Assembly (NCBI GenBank): GCA_025642075.2
Contig: JAODUO010000153.1
Location: forward strand, 1,097,001-1,161,000
DNA from: Ridgeia piscesae
Lineage: Eukaryota; Annelida; Polychaeta; Sabellida; Siboglinidae
Reading direction: 5' to 3'
Length of the DNA stretch: 64,000 bases
Shown: positions 1-11,364 of the stretch, one piece after another
How positions within the stretch are numbered: position 1 is the stretch's first letter
How the letters are laid out: every line of letters starts with the position of its first letter
The notes under the pieces: model-generated
The model's database searches: none
Told to the model about the DNA's origin: nothing
What the model saw: the letters and a program-made list of their open reading frames with translations, nothing else
Made by a program: the position numbers and the translations under genes

Positions 1-6
1 TTGCAG

Positions 7-101
7 GACTTGATGAACCCTCATACAACCCCTCTTACAAGCAACTTCAAGTTGCTAATGCATTATTCCAAGACACCAATGTTTCAACCTGGTCTGCGTA
101 A
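7..101 (+). CDS. Possible last coding exon of an upstream gene (partial)
   Basis: The window opens with an acceptor-like TTGCAG. From base 7 the frame that enters with two bases completing a codon runs for about 31 residues to a TAA at 99-101, containing LDEPSYNPSYKQLQVANALF and ending STWSA. The composition looks like a hydrophilic C-terminal tail rather than random sequence. Possible poly(A) signals AATAAA follow at 647-652 and 1173-1178. I do not recognise the protein, and a frame this short can occur by chance, so the call is tentative. Confidence 0.28.
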
Positions 102-2105
102 TAAGAGCAGTCGTAAGACACATACACACCAAAAGAGAGTTGGACACAACGCTAAGATCTGTGTACAAGGAAAGTGAAATGAATCGTACCCAGATACAAA
201 CTAACCTTTCCATTTGGAATATTTATACTTGCTTTTTGCACCTTTGTTTCATGAGATCACATCTTGTTGCCGATACCAAATGCGGGGTCAGAGACCATTT
301 GTAAAAAGTTACACAGTGGAATGTGATTCAAATGACTTTACCTGTTCTTCCTTTGTAATTATTTTGTGATTCCAGAATAACTATGTCGTTGAAGAAATAA
401 GCCAATTACATTTAATAAGTAAGTTTTTAAATGGAGCATTGCAGCTGCAGAATATTCAAGTTGAAAACAAACCATTCAAATTGTATACTTGTTACATTTA
501 TGAAAGCAGACAAGGCTATTCACATGATCTTTTGATTTTGGGCTCACTTTATTCCTACATTCAATAACATTTGAGTGAACACCCTGCTATTAATTATAGC
601 TCAAAATTATGATTCCATGTACAAAACAAACAAGGTCGCATTAAGGAATAAATATTGTTACACGCATAGAAACACAACACATTTACCCACAGAACAACCA
701 GAGGTCGACTGCAGTGTACATGTAGATATAATTTTATTACCAAGTCCACAAACAACACGTGAAAAATACATTCTTCATTTTTTCTCTGTTTTGTGTAACA
801 TTCAGCAATTTTAATTCGTTTTAAGCTCGCTGTGCATGAAATTAACTGTTTTGAAATGTTTGTTCATATGCCAGTGTCACAACGATTGTCGATCTACCTC
901 TTCTGAAAGTGACTCATCCAGTTGCATGGAAATTGGTCATAAGTGAATCTAATTGTATAACAAAACTACAGAACAGAAATGCTGGTAGTGTTCCATGACT
1001 TAGGGCATGCAATGGGAATCAGATGGCCTAGCAGTGACAACGCCAGCGAGTCACCGGTACTAAACACAGTGATACAACCAAACATGTTCAGTCGGCGGGG
1101 AAGATACCATATTACAACATATCGCCAGGAATGTAATTAATATTAACAATGGCTATATTTATATGTGTGTATAATAAATGATTAGTGCTTATTTGTTACA
1201 AACCACTTGTCGTTGTTTATGGGAAATCAATGATATGCAGCTGTTCTTGTCTAAGTAGGTTGAGAAAATAACATGAATGACACATGCTATAGGTAGGGCC
1301 TGCTGGTGCCTTAAGTTAAATTCACGAGGGTACCAAAACTAAGTAATACTTTATTAAATCTTTTTTGTGTGACTGAAATGATTATCCTTATTGAAAAATG
1401 TACACCCAACCTGCATTGTTTGGGAATTTTATTCTGTAGATTCCTTTCTTTGAACACTGGCAGCCAAGTAATTACATCAGTATAGGGCTTTTGTTGTGGG
1501 TGTGCCTATTCTTTATATGCTTCCTTCTAATGTTAAATCAGTTGAAAATATTGCTAAATTCTGCCGTGATACCTTTACAACCTTGCCTTTCCACCATAGC
1601 TCCTTGGCATATCAATCAATCTGATGGCAACTGGATTTGTTTATCAACTTAGTCTTCCAGATCAATCACCTAGTTTGTACTGATGCAACTCTGAGCTTGG
1701 TTTCTAAGGATTTAGAAGTTACCTAATTATTATTTAATCTAATCATCCACATTATTTTCCCCAAAACCGACAAATCTTGATTCAAGCCAAGTAAAATAAA
1801 TTATCGATTTCTCGGCATTGTTAAAAAGCCTAAAAGGTGAGTTTTTTGGGTTTCCGTTTTTTACATGTTGATGGATAGTTATTCGACAATCAAAATGGTC
1901 AATTGAAAAATTTCAGATGTAGGCCACTTATATGAACTAGACGGATCTTCTGTAGTGCAAAACCCCTACTGGGGCATCGTGTACTAGTATGGTTGGTCGG
2001 TTTCATGATGGCTGGCTTTGTTATCTGGAAGTGGAATAAGTGTGTTGGTGCTTGGGAATATGGGATTGGGGTGGGTGGGAAAAAGTATAGGTCAGTGATG
2101 GTGGT
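102..2105. other. No recognisable gene; AT-rich intergenic DNA
   Basis: No reading frame with protein-like features, RNA gene or clear repeat was seen. If the exon at 7-101 is real, the first part would be its 3' untranslated region. Confidence 0.5.
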
Positions 2106-2109
2106 GCGG

Positions 2110-3380
2110 TAGGGGTGGGATGTGGAAGGGGGCAGGGGTGGTGGTGTGTGTTGTCTATGGGAGGTACCTGAAGAGTGTAGTTGTCAGGTTAATAATATCC
2201 TGCAATGCACCCTTGAAGGTGTCCAGGTTGTTGGAGATAAATGCATTAGAAGGAAGTCTGTTCCACTGTGCTATTGTTTGGGGAAAGAAATTGTATTTGT
2301 AGTAGTTGTGGGAGGTGGATATTTGTCTGTATTTGTATGGGTGGTTGGGTCTTGTTTGGCAGTGTCTGTCTAGGAGATTGTAGTTTTGTACATAGTGGAA
2401 AGTCTGGCCTCAGTCCTCTGTTGTAGGGTTGGTCAGGAGGGCAGAGGTCAAAGTAAACACAGATACTTCCCAGCTATAATTATGGACCACAAACCTTGCT
2501 GCCCAGTGCATGGTTGTATATGGGTCTCACACCAGGCAGCAGTATTCAAGGTGTGGTCGGACCAGACTCTGATAGGCATGGCCCTTGATGGACTGGGGAA
2601 TGGACTTTATAGTTCTCTTGATGAAACAAGCTTTCTGTTTGCTTTATTGGTTCCAGGAGAGGTTGTTTGATATATTTATACCACATACTTATATGCACAT
2701 ATAAGTCCATGTTTATACCAAGTTGTGTTGCTACAGGAACTGCTCTGAGTGTTTCGTCATGTATTCTGTAGGAGTTATCTATTTTGATCTAGTAATGTGC
2801 ATTACTTTGCATTTAGAGGGGTTTAATGAGGCCATTATTTTACCAAGATTGTTCCCAGTCAATCAGTCTGTCAAGGTCATGCTGTAGGTTATCTTGATCA
2901 GTATGCTTGTTAATTTTTCGGTAGAGCCCGGCAAAAAGTTTGAGGGAGAAATATGGGTGGGCATGTCATTTATATAGAGAGGAGGGGGCCGAGAATGGTC
3001 CTGTGCCATGGAACTCCAGAGCTAACGTGTACCTAACCCATAGATTATAAAATAGAACACACTAGTAGAACTAATAGTATTGGTCAGATTTTTTTAAATC
3101 CAGAGGTGGGTTTCTAATTCCATCAAGCATGGTCCAATTTGTGAAGGAGTTGATGTGTGTCAAAAGCCTTAGAGAAATCTAGCAGTATCATTAAGTCTCA
3201 CAAGAACGCTTACGTCTAAATCCATGTTGTTGCATGGTCAGTGAGGATATTGTGACATTTAATCAAGATGGTTATGCATTAATTTGGAATGATGTGCTAA
3301 AAATTAAGTAAGAGATTGGCCGATATTAGTAGCAGTGGTTCTGTTATTCTTGTAAATAGGAATTTCAACTAGTCAGCCAC
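2110..3380 (-). pseudogene. Degenerate non-LTR retrotransposon (LINE) reverse transcriptase
   Basis: Read on the minus strand, fragments in shifting frames appear in the order expected of a jockey/CR1-type LINE reverse transcriptase. These are QQHGFRRKRSCET near 3230, DFSKAFDT near 3170, a broken SGVP-QG-LGPLL-YINDMP motif near 2950-3010, a DLDRLIDWE segment near 2870, a RPHLEYC-like thumb motif near 2540, and FFPQTIAQWNRLPSNAF near 2270. The last is the WN-LP block typical of the C-terminus of these proteins. There are many stops and frameshifts, so the copy is dead. It lies directly upstream of the HSP90 promoter, its 5' side facing the heat-shock elements. The clade assignment is inference from motif style. 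Confidence 0.75.
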
Positions 3381-3419
3381 CATTTAGATAGGTTTCACAC
3401 AAACAATGACATGGTTCGT

Positions 3420-3429
3420 GGAAATTTCG
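3420..3429 (+). promoter_or_regulatory. Distal heat-shock element
   Basis: GGAAATTTCG matches the HSF head-to-head pair nGAAnnTTCn exactly. It lies about 700 bases upstream of the exon 1 donor of HSP90. Confidence 0.4.
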
Positions 3430-3593
3430 TCAAAAACGGAGATGTTCCTGTTTGAGTTGACGCCGTGGAATGAATAACTTCACGCACGCATGTGCTAGAT
3501 TGGACGATTTCATATAGTATTAAGTCGGTAACCCTCTTTAGTTATGGGACACTGTTGTCGGTGTCAACATCCAATGAAGCTGGCTATCAAAGC

Positions 3594-3629
3594 AGAACAT
3601 TCCAGCCATTTCTTGTTCGATCATGTTCA
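3594..3629 (+). promoter_or_regulatory. Heat-shock element group 1
   Basis: AGAACATTCC at 3594-3603 is a perfect nGAAnnTTCn pair. Two nTTCn units in the same direction follow at 3615-3619 and 3625-3629, spaced exactly ten bases, which is a gapped element. This belongs to the HSP90 promoter cluster. Confidence 0.55.
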
Positions 3630-3675
3630 AAATAAATTCTGCTAGTTGATAATCTTCGACCATAAACTATCACAA

Positions 3676-3707
3676 CCGGAAATTACATCGCCACGTGCGC
3701 TTTCCGG
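3676..3707. promoter_or_regulatory. E-box flanked by inverted CCGGAAA motifs
   Basis: A palindromic CACGTG lies at 3692-3697 between CCGGAAA (3676-3682) and TTTCCGG (3701-3707), a symmetric arrangement of ETS-like cores around an E-box. It sits between the two heat-shock element groups. Function is inferred only from motif match. Confidence 0.35.
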
Positions 3708-3721
3708 ATGGCAACGGCCGC

Positions 3722-3782
3722 TTTCGAGAACGTAGGAACTACTTGTTCGGGAAATAGCGTATGGAACATGCTAGAATGTTCG
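3722..3782 (+). promoter_or_regulatory. Heat-shock element group 2 (proximal cluster)
   Basis: Three perfect HSF pairs lie within 61 bases: TTTCGAGAAC (3722-3731), GTTCGGGAAA (3745-3754) and AGAATGTTCG (3773-3782). Extra GAA units at 3735-3739 and 3763-3767 fall in the five-base register of the second and third pairs. Such a cluster is the expected binding platform for trimeric HSF and fits the HSP90 gene downstream. Confidence 0.75.
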
Positions 3783-3859
3783 AGATGTCAAAGTACGTCT
3801 ATTGTAATACTACGCCATGAGTTATAGTTCATTAATCATGTATGTTTCTTTATTGACGT

Positions 3860-3868
3860 ATATAAAAT
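3860..3868 (+). promoter_or_regulatory. Possible TATA box
   Basis: ATATAAAAT lies about 80 bases downstream of the proximal heat-shock elements and about 290 bases before the exon 1 donor. The transcription start cannot be fixed. A pyrimidine-rich initiator-like stretch near 4040-4055 is an alternative start. Confidence 0.35.
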
Positions 3869-4046
3869 ATATGTAAATAGTTGTGTTATTTCGATATATT
3901 TATCATGAGGTGCACGTATTTTGTTGATTAGACCAACAACAGTAAAGGTGAAGCGAAATTGTTAGTCTAGAGCCGGTGGCGCAACCCGGAAGTGACTGTA
4001 TGTATCCCTGCGCCCCGGCGTGGTTAGAAATATCGGCTCAGATCCT

Positions 4047-4160
4047 TTCTTTCTTCAGTTTGCAACCAGCAGAAGAGAGCGTCGAGGTTGACGGCGTCAC
4101 TTGAAACTGAATTTAGTGCGACTGAAGTATATTTTGACTTCGTAGTTCAATACAAAGTCG
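4047..4160 (+). other. HSP90: HSP90 non-coding exon 1 (5' end uncertain)
   Basis: The sequence before 4161 ends ACAAAGTCG and is followed by GTGAGTATAC, a strong splice donor. No ATG-initiated frame crosses it into the HSP90 coding region, so it is a 5' untranslated exon. A non-coding first exon is common in animal HSP90 genes. Intron 1 would run from 4161 to 5089. The 5' limit is a guess placed at a pyrimidine-rich stretch. Confidence 0.6.
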
Positions 4161-5092
4161 GTGAGTATACATGAAACAATTTATGTAGACATAATATTGC
4201 TGTAACTTTATAGCCAAATTGTAGTCAGAACTAAACGACAGAATTAACCCAAAATAATTGTATCGCATTTTCTGGAATGATCTCATGACTAATCTATTCT
4301 TTCTTTCTGAATTATTTTTACAGAATAGATCAAGTCATATTTCTATATTGTAGCTATTGCCGCACATTAAAAAAATAATCAGAACCACTTTGACCGATCG
4401 TGGACCAGAACCAGCGTGGCCGTGGACTTGTTTCGTCTTGCACGTGGCCATGGATATGGGTATCGGTTTGAACACGTGCTGTGCCTGGGCTTAGGATCGG
4501 GGGGGTAATACAGAATGGTTTACTGAATGAATGATGGCAGTACTAAATTCCAAGCAGCACTTCAAACCGAAACTCTTACAGATTTATACTTGTAAGCACA
4601 GTACTCGTAGTCTTTCAAAAAATCCTGCATTTTAAGGCCAGCTTTTGGAAAAATGATGCCAAATGATTAGTTATTCCAACCAAATATTCCAGGAAAAATC
4701 TGTTTCATGCATTGTAATCAGAGTCGGACATTTGTATTCCTAATTGAAAAACAATGTTTTGTGACTATTTAGTTTTGATCCTTACTTAAAGAAATAATTG
4801 TTGTATCTAAATTATAGCTTTATCAGGTACTAGGTAATATGTTCTTTGTACATTATGCTACCAAAATTATTTCGGGATTCACCAGTGCATTAAACAATTT
4901 TGATGGTATTTGAATGTGCAATTTTGAGTTGGGAACACGCGTCCTAATCATAGTACAAGTGTAAATGAAACTTTATCGTAGGGAAGTACTATATTTGCTT
5001 AGACATATTTTAGTCTGGTTTCAAGTAAAGTAAGTCAGGTGACACTTGGTAGTCATGATGACAGCAGTAATTTGATAAGTCTGTTGCAGAAA

Positions 5093-8000
5093 ATGGTTCC
5101 CAAACCAATGCCAGACACAGAAAGCATGGACGAGACGGAGACGGAGACCTTCGCCTTCCAGGCTGAGATAGCTCAATTGATGAGTCTCATCATCAACACT
5201 TTCTACTCAAACAAGGAAATCTTCTTGCGAGAGCTCATATCCAATTCATCAGATGCCCTTGACAAGATCAGATACGAGAGCCTCACTGATCCATCAAAGC
5301 TGGACAGCTGCAAGGATTTGTACATTCAGGTTATTCCCAACAAGGCTGAGCGCACACTGACCATCCGTGACACGGGTGTTGGGATGACGAAAGCTGACCT
5401 TGTCAACCACTTGGGTACGATTGCCAAGTCAGGGACCAAGTGTTTCATGGAGGCTCTGCAGGTAAATTGTTGGTTTAAAATTGTTTGTATTCAGTACAAA
5501 CACACATGCATTTTACCAATTACACTAGATAAACTAAAAATTTTTATATTTAATTGTAGCTTTTGCACTTCAAGGTAAACACTACCATGGATTTCCCCCC
5601 ATTAAAATGTCCTTCATTTTGAATGGGCGAGTTACATATGAAATTGTATATTCTGTTAATATAGATTTTAACTACTGTTGGTGATGTATATTGCTTCTTG
5701 TAATGGCACTTTTTAATGTGTTAATAACTGCTGTGCTAATTGGTAAAACTGTTAGATGAATTAATTGAACATTTAGTAGTTAACGTATATTGTAGCTATA
5801 TTCCCTCTGACTGATGTTCTTCTGTCCAGTATTCAGACTTGTTTATTTTGAATCCTTGTTTTCAGGCGGGTGCAGACATTTCAATGATTGGCCAGTTTGG
5901 TGTGGGGTTCTACTCGAGCTACCTGGTGGCTGACCGTGTTGTCGTCACGAGCAAGCACAACGATGATGAGCAGTATACGTGGGAGTCATCTGCTGGCGGC
6001 AGCTTTACCCTGCGTCCGGACCACGGGGAGCCACTGGGTCGGGGCACCAGGATCACGCTGTTCATGAAAGAGGACCAGAGTGAGTACCTTGAGGACAAGC
6101 GCATCAAGGAGGTGATCAAGAAGCACAGTCAGTTCATTGGCTATCCCATCCGACTGATGGTTGAGAAGGAGCGAGACAAGGAGATCTCTGATGATGAAGA
6201 GGAGGAGGAAGAGAAGAAGGAAGACCAGAAAGATGATGATGCAAAGGTTTGTTGTTTTTTTGGTTTGTTTTCTTCATTAGTTCTTTTACTGACAGTACAG
6301 CTTGCAAGTGATGACATTTTTTTTCCCCATCGTATCGATATATGCCGATGCCTGTGCTAATCAAGCCAATACAAATCTGATGCAAGCATTGTTAAGTATT
6401 CACTGGTATGTGGTGATGTAATAAGAACATTGTTCTTGTAGTGTATGTGAAAAGATGTTCTGTCTGTAAGCTCGTATCGGTCAGTAACAGTGGTGAATTT
6501 AGATGTGTTGAATATAGAATCTGATTAATCCTAAAGATGACCAAAAAACATCCTGTGTAGCAGTTCCAATAAAAACCATAACAATATTTTTATAAACAAG
6601 TTCCAACATAAAAATGCATTGATTCAAGCTGGCTGAATGCGGCTGTGCTTGTTACCATTGTAACCTACGTGCCCGGCCAGAGACATGTCTCGCTGCTATT
6701 TTGTTTTCACACCAAACCGACCTCAAGTCAATCTAACTACATGAACTAATATAGTAACCTTGTTTAGGAATACTGTCAAACATTTTGTCAAAATATCAAC
6801 ACAGAAACTTGAGATAACCCATAAAGGAAAGTTGCGAAGTGGATGAACTGCTATTTGCTGCTCTGCCATTTATTTTTGGCAGATTGGCCACTCACAGAGC
6901 TTTCTTTTGATACTGCATGTGTGTGTCACCGAATCTTTGCAAGGAAAATATTCGCGATCTAGAAATTTTTTCGTGATACCAAATGTTCATGTCGGTTATG
7001 TATGATGGACATTAAAATTAAGAGGCAGGTGCCTTTGGGCCAAGTTTCGGCCTTGGTCGCCTCTCGGCTTAAGCATTTCTATTGCCAGGTTGTGACTGGT
7101 GAATTGAATGCAGTTTTCACTGTACCGTAATGCATTTTGCACTATGTTGCAGGAAGAGGACAAGCCCAAAATTGAGGATCTTGATGAAGATGAGGAAGGT
7201 GAAGAGAAAAAGAAGAAGAAGAAGACCATCAAAGAGACATACATAGATGAGGAGGAGCTGAACAAGACAAAGCCCCTGTGGACCCGCAACCCTGATGACA
7301 TCTCTCAGGATGAGTATGGAGAGTTCTACAAGTCTCTCACCAATGATTGGGAGGACCATCTAGCTATCAAGGTTTGTTTAGATTATGTATTTAAAGGGTA
7401 GGCATCTTGTGATTACATAACTTCAGCAGCAGGTGTTTTCATGTTACTAATCGTCATGCAGCTTGCAAATGATGACATATTTTTTCCCCATCGTATCGAT
7501 ATATGCCGATTACTGTGCTAATCAAGCCAATACAAATCTGATGCAAGCTGTTGTCCATTTATAATCATTTTGTGCATTTCCTGTTTGGTGGCAATCAGTA
7601 ATCAGAATTACAACCTGTGTTTATTTTGTATGTTGCGTCTTGAGGTACGTTTAATTTAAACTAAAGGTTGGTGTTGTATTGTATTGTTACTTTTACGAGT
7701 AATCATAATTTACGAGTAATCATAATTTGAATAGTTGCTAATGCTTTACGTGTGCTTTATTTAGCACTTCTCAGTAGAAGGCCAGTTGGAGTTCCGTGCC
7801 CTACTCTACGTGCCAAAGCGGGCCCCATTCGACATGTTCGAGAACAAGAAGAAGCGCAACAACATCAAGCTGTACGTGCGCCGTGTCTTCATCATGGACA
7901 ACTGTGAGGAGCTCATCCCCGAGTACCTCAGCTTCATCAAGGGTGTTGTCGACTCTGAAGATCTGCCGCTGAATATCTCACGAGAGATGCTTCAGCAGAG

Positions 8001-10046
8001 CAAGATCCTCAAGGTGATCCGCAAGAACCTTGTCAAGAAGTGTCTGGAGCTGTTTGACGACATCGCAGACGACAAGGACAACTACAAGAAGTTCTACGAA
8101 ACATTCGCAAAGAATCTGAAGGTATGGTGATAATAAATATAATAATAATAAATACTATAATAATTTTATGTTAGTGAAATAAAGTGTTAAGTCTGTTTTT
8201 AGAAGACTACGCAACTTGCATATGATGACATGTTTTTTCCCCATCGTATCGATATATGCCGATTACTGTGCTAATCAAGCCAATACAAATCTGATGCAAG
8301 TTGTGCTGTCTGCTGGACTGATTTCATTACTGTTCACTAACCATTCAGGACAGACAGTATTTTTATCTTTAGCCCTGCCTTAACAGCTAATTTACTTATT
8401 TTGAATTGGCAGCGTCTTTTTTCAAATATGTAATATGTGGATAGCTACCAGTAATATATTCACGTTGCACAAGTGAGATTATTTTGATAGATCTTGATGA
8501 CTACATTGTATGGACAGTTTTATTAATTTGCAATTTTTTATAAATAAATTGGAGATTCTTTAATACTTCCTGCACAACTGTGCCACATTGTAATTGACAC
8601 TGCTGACAGACTGCTCTGAGTTGGCGTGTTGATGATGGCAGTGTTGGCTGTGTAAGGGAAGAAGAGTGACTGCATTATGTCCTCGTGTTGTGTCTATAGG
8701 ACCTCTTTCTTAATGTCCTGTGACAGCCACGTACCTGGACTGCAACATCATTTGGTTTGTTTATGTGGAAAATAAAGTTGTTCTTGCCTAGTGTGGTCCT
8801 GTTTGGTATGTTTTCAAAGTAAATGGTCATACATTGTTTTGCTTTGTAGCTGGGTATCCACGAGGACTCGACCAACCGCAAGAGGATGTCCGAGTTCCTG
8901 CGCTACTACTCATCACAGTCGGGCGATGAGATGACGTCTCTCAAGGACTACGTCTCTCGCATGAAGGAAAACCAGAAGCAGATCTACTTCATCACAGGCG
9001 AGACGAAGGAGGCAGTTGAGAACTCTGCCTTTGTCGAGCGCGTCAAGAAGAGGGGATTTGAGGTGCTCTACATGATTGACCCAATCGACGAGTACGCCGT
9101 ACAGCAACTGAAGGAGTACGATGGCAAGACGCTAGTCTCTGTTACGAAGGAGGGTCTGGAACTGCCAGAGGACGAGGAGGAGAAGAAGATGTTTGAGGAG
9201 GCGAAGGCCAAGTATGAGGGACTTTGCAAGGTCGTCAAAGACATCCTTGACAAGAAAGTGGAGAAGGTTTGTTTTCTTTGTTATGTATGTTTTTTCTGGG
9301 TGTGGTACCTTGTCTATAACTGATATTCCTAAGCTTCTTATATTAATGATGGCTAAAATTAGTATATATATATATATATTTCAGATAATGTCATGAAGCA
9401 CTGAAGTTTCCAAATGACCTATTTTCCTTCATCTTAATAACAGCAGAGAGGAGTCTGCATTACTACATACATACATGAGATTTTTGCTTCTATGTATTTT
9501 GTGTTTGTATTTTTGTTGTGTATATTGTTATTTCTGTTGGAACTATAAAAAGCTTATCAGTGTTATCAGCTGTTTTTCACAATGACTATCTACTTATAGG
9601 TGGTGCTGTCGAACCGTCTGGTGAACTCTCCCTGCTGCATCGTGACGAGTCAGTACGGCTGGACAGCCAACATGGAGCGCATCATGAAGGCCCAGGCCCT
9701 GCGTGACACAAGCACCATGGGATACATGGCTGCGAAGAAACACATGGAGCTCAACCCTGACCACCCTATCATCAAGACACTCAAAGACAAGGTTGATGCA
9801 GACAAGAACGACAAATTTGTAAAGGACTTTGTGATGCTTCTCTTTGAAACATCGCTGCTGGCATCTGGCTTCAGTCTGGACGACCCCCAGGTACATGCAA
9901 AGAGGATCCATCGCATGATCCAGTTGGGTCTGGGTATTGAGGAAGAGGAGGAGGTTCCCGGTGCTGCTGGGGATGCAACGTCAGAAGAAATGCCCCCACT
10001 TGAGGGTGATGACGAGGATGCCAACAGAATGGAGGAAGTTGACTAA
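5093..10046 (+). CDS. HSP90: Cytosolic heat-shock protein HSP90 (six coding exons)
   Basis: Coding exons are 5093-5461, 5866-6246, 7153-7371, 7765-8121, 8850-9266 and 9600-10046. All introns are GT-AG and phase 0, giving 729 residues, the usual length. HSP90 is an ATP-driven dimeric chaperone that matures kinases, receptors and other clients. The N-terminal GHKL ATPase domain has E47 and N51 ([15 protein letters not shown]), D93 in DTGVGM, and the lid glycines in GQFGVGFYS (132-140). An acidic/lysine-rich linker follows at about 230-275. The middle domain contains [15 protein letters not shown] with its conserved arginine. The C-terminal dimerisation domain ends in MEEVD, the TPR co-chaperone motif that marks the cytosolic form. 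The ATG at 5093 (AAAATGG context) is three bases after the acceptor; an in-frame ATG at 5108 is an alternative. No frameshift or missing key residue was seen. Confidence 0.97.
6300..6387 (+). ncRNA. C/D-box snoRNA-like gene, copy 1 (HSP90 intron 3)
   Basis: An 88-base unit is bounded by a perfect 7-bp terminal stem, GCTTGCA (6300-6306) with TGCAAGC (6381-6387). Just inside are a C box GTGATGA (6308-6314, consensus RUGAUGA) and a D box CTGA (6377-6380). The middle includes CCCCATCGTATCGATATATG, shared with the other two copies. C/D snoRNAs are processed from introns and guide 2'-O-methylation using bases just upstream of D or D'. The bases before the D box are AGCCAATACAAAT; I cannot assign a target. 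Conservation inside otherwise unalignable introns supports function. Confidence 0.75.
7459..7550 (+). ncRNA. C/D-box snoRNA-like gene, copy 2 (HSP90 intron 4)
   Basis: Second copy of the same unit, with a 9-bp perfect terminal stem CAGCTTGCA (7459-7467) with TGCAAGCTG (7542-7550), C box ATGATGA (7469-7475) and D box CTGA (7538-7541). The interior is nearly identical to the copies in introns 3 and 5. The stem pair G7461-C7548 is replaced by A-T in copy 3, a compensatory change. Confidence 0.78.
8212..8303 (+). ncRNA. C/D-box snoRNA-like gene, copy 3 (HSP90 intron 5)
   Basis: Third copy, with stem CAACTTGCA (8212-8220) pairing with TGCAAGTTG (8295-8303), C box ATGATGA (8222-8228) and D box CTGA (8291-8294). 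The pair A8214-T8301 replaces the G-C pair of copy 2, so the stem is kept although the sequence changed. It lies about 90 bases downstream of the intron's donor and over 500 bases before its acceptor. Confidence 0.78.
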
Positions 10047-10504
10047 ATGTGTCTGAACTGTTTGATTGACATTTAATCGGTAACATCTCATTTATTTGCA
10101 CCTTCCAATTTCAGATACTCCTAGGTACATCTTTCTTGGCAGCTTATGCTGTTGTTTAGAGCAGGCGATGTTCCTCGGATTTGACATTCTGTGTGTGGAG
10201 TTGGAAAGAAGAGGATGTGGTATTCTGACTATGTATGCATACAAAATATTTAAGCCTATTTAGGATTCGTTTTTATACATGTATGTATACACAGCTGTTT
10301 TGCGATACCCCTGCACCAATTGTTAGGTATTTCCATTCCCATCTACCCAGATTTGACATGCTAATGTCCAACATTACCGTGGCTTCATTGTAAATATAAT
10401 TTTGTAAGTGTAATTCTGTTGTCTTGGTGTGTGATGTAAGAAATCTGTTGGCGGGTGTGAATGGTGGCACAGCATACGCATTACAATTTGGTTTTGTAAA
10501 CAAG

Positions 10505-10510
10505 AATAAA
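10505..10510 (+). terminator. HSP90: HSP90 poly(A) signal
   Basis: AATAAA about 460 bases after the HSP90 stop codon, in a T-rich context. It is the only canonical signal in the 3' region, so the mRNA probably ends near 10525-10530. Confidence 0.7.
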
Positions 10511-10529
10511 GTATTTGTTTTCATATAAA

Positions 10530-11364
10530 ACTTACTCCCAACTCATTTTTGGGGTGCTCAAAATAACATTGAATAAGGGTTGCCTTTTTATCAGATATTA
10601 GTTATAAAAAAATTCAAAACTTGCATTAACATAATATTACACAGTTATAGTTTTTTGACTCCGTGGCCAAGGAGACTACTCTTCTCGGCGAATTTACGCC
10701 GTTTAGCGAGGCTAACCAGTATACTTCTGCGTGTGAAAGTCCTCGTGCAATGCAGTATTGTTCATTAAGAGTAACTCAGACTAAAGAAAAATACAATTGT
10801 TTTGCCAGTGAATATGAAAAAAATCAAGTGGGCAAATGGCTCGGTCTTTGGGATCTCTGCTAAACACCTTTCACATGTTTTAATAAAAAAAAAAATACCA
10901 GCAGTTTACAATTTCAACGACCGGAAACTACAAAGTGGCCAAACAAATTAAAAAATAGAACAATTACAATTCGGATAACGTAGCGTTATAGCTTCCATTG
11001 GAAGTTTTCGATAAAGAAATGTGTATATAGCACCGAGTATATACCATAAAGTTTTACGTATTGATTCGTAACGTCGATACTTTTACTTCAATGAATAGAA
11101 CTGCAAAGCACGCGGCCTATAACAGCATCGCTGGCAATTCATAAAACAATTCCAACATGGCACCAGGTGGCAGCACTCTAGTTTTGCTGTCGCACGCCGT
11201 GACATGACATTAGGTACATAGTAAACACGGCGGTTGACTTGACCTCTTCCAAGGCCAAGTCAAACATGACAAATCTCTACCCAGCCAGTAGCAAGCTGGG
11301 CTCACATTAGCACACATGCTTCGCCTAGTATATATAGGCCTACAAACCATTTTATTCTACAGAT
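10530..11364. other. No recognisable feature
   Basis: AT-rich spacer between HSP90 and a solo LTR. No supported gene or repeat. Confidence 0.5.

Noticed and set aside
6308..6314. Intron repeat as a MITE inserted three times
   Set aside because: The units have C and D boxes inside a short stem, lie in the sense direction in each of three introns, show a compensatory stem change, and lack target-site duplications; a snoRNA explains this better.
5919..10101. Antisense frames across HSP90 exons
   Set aside because: They are shadows of codon-biased coding sequence on the plus strand, without splice consistency.
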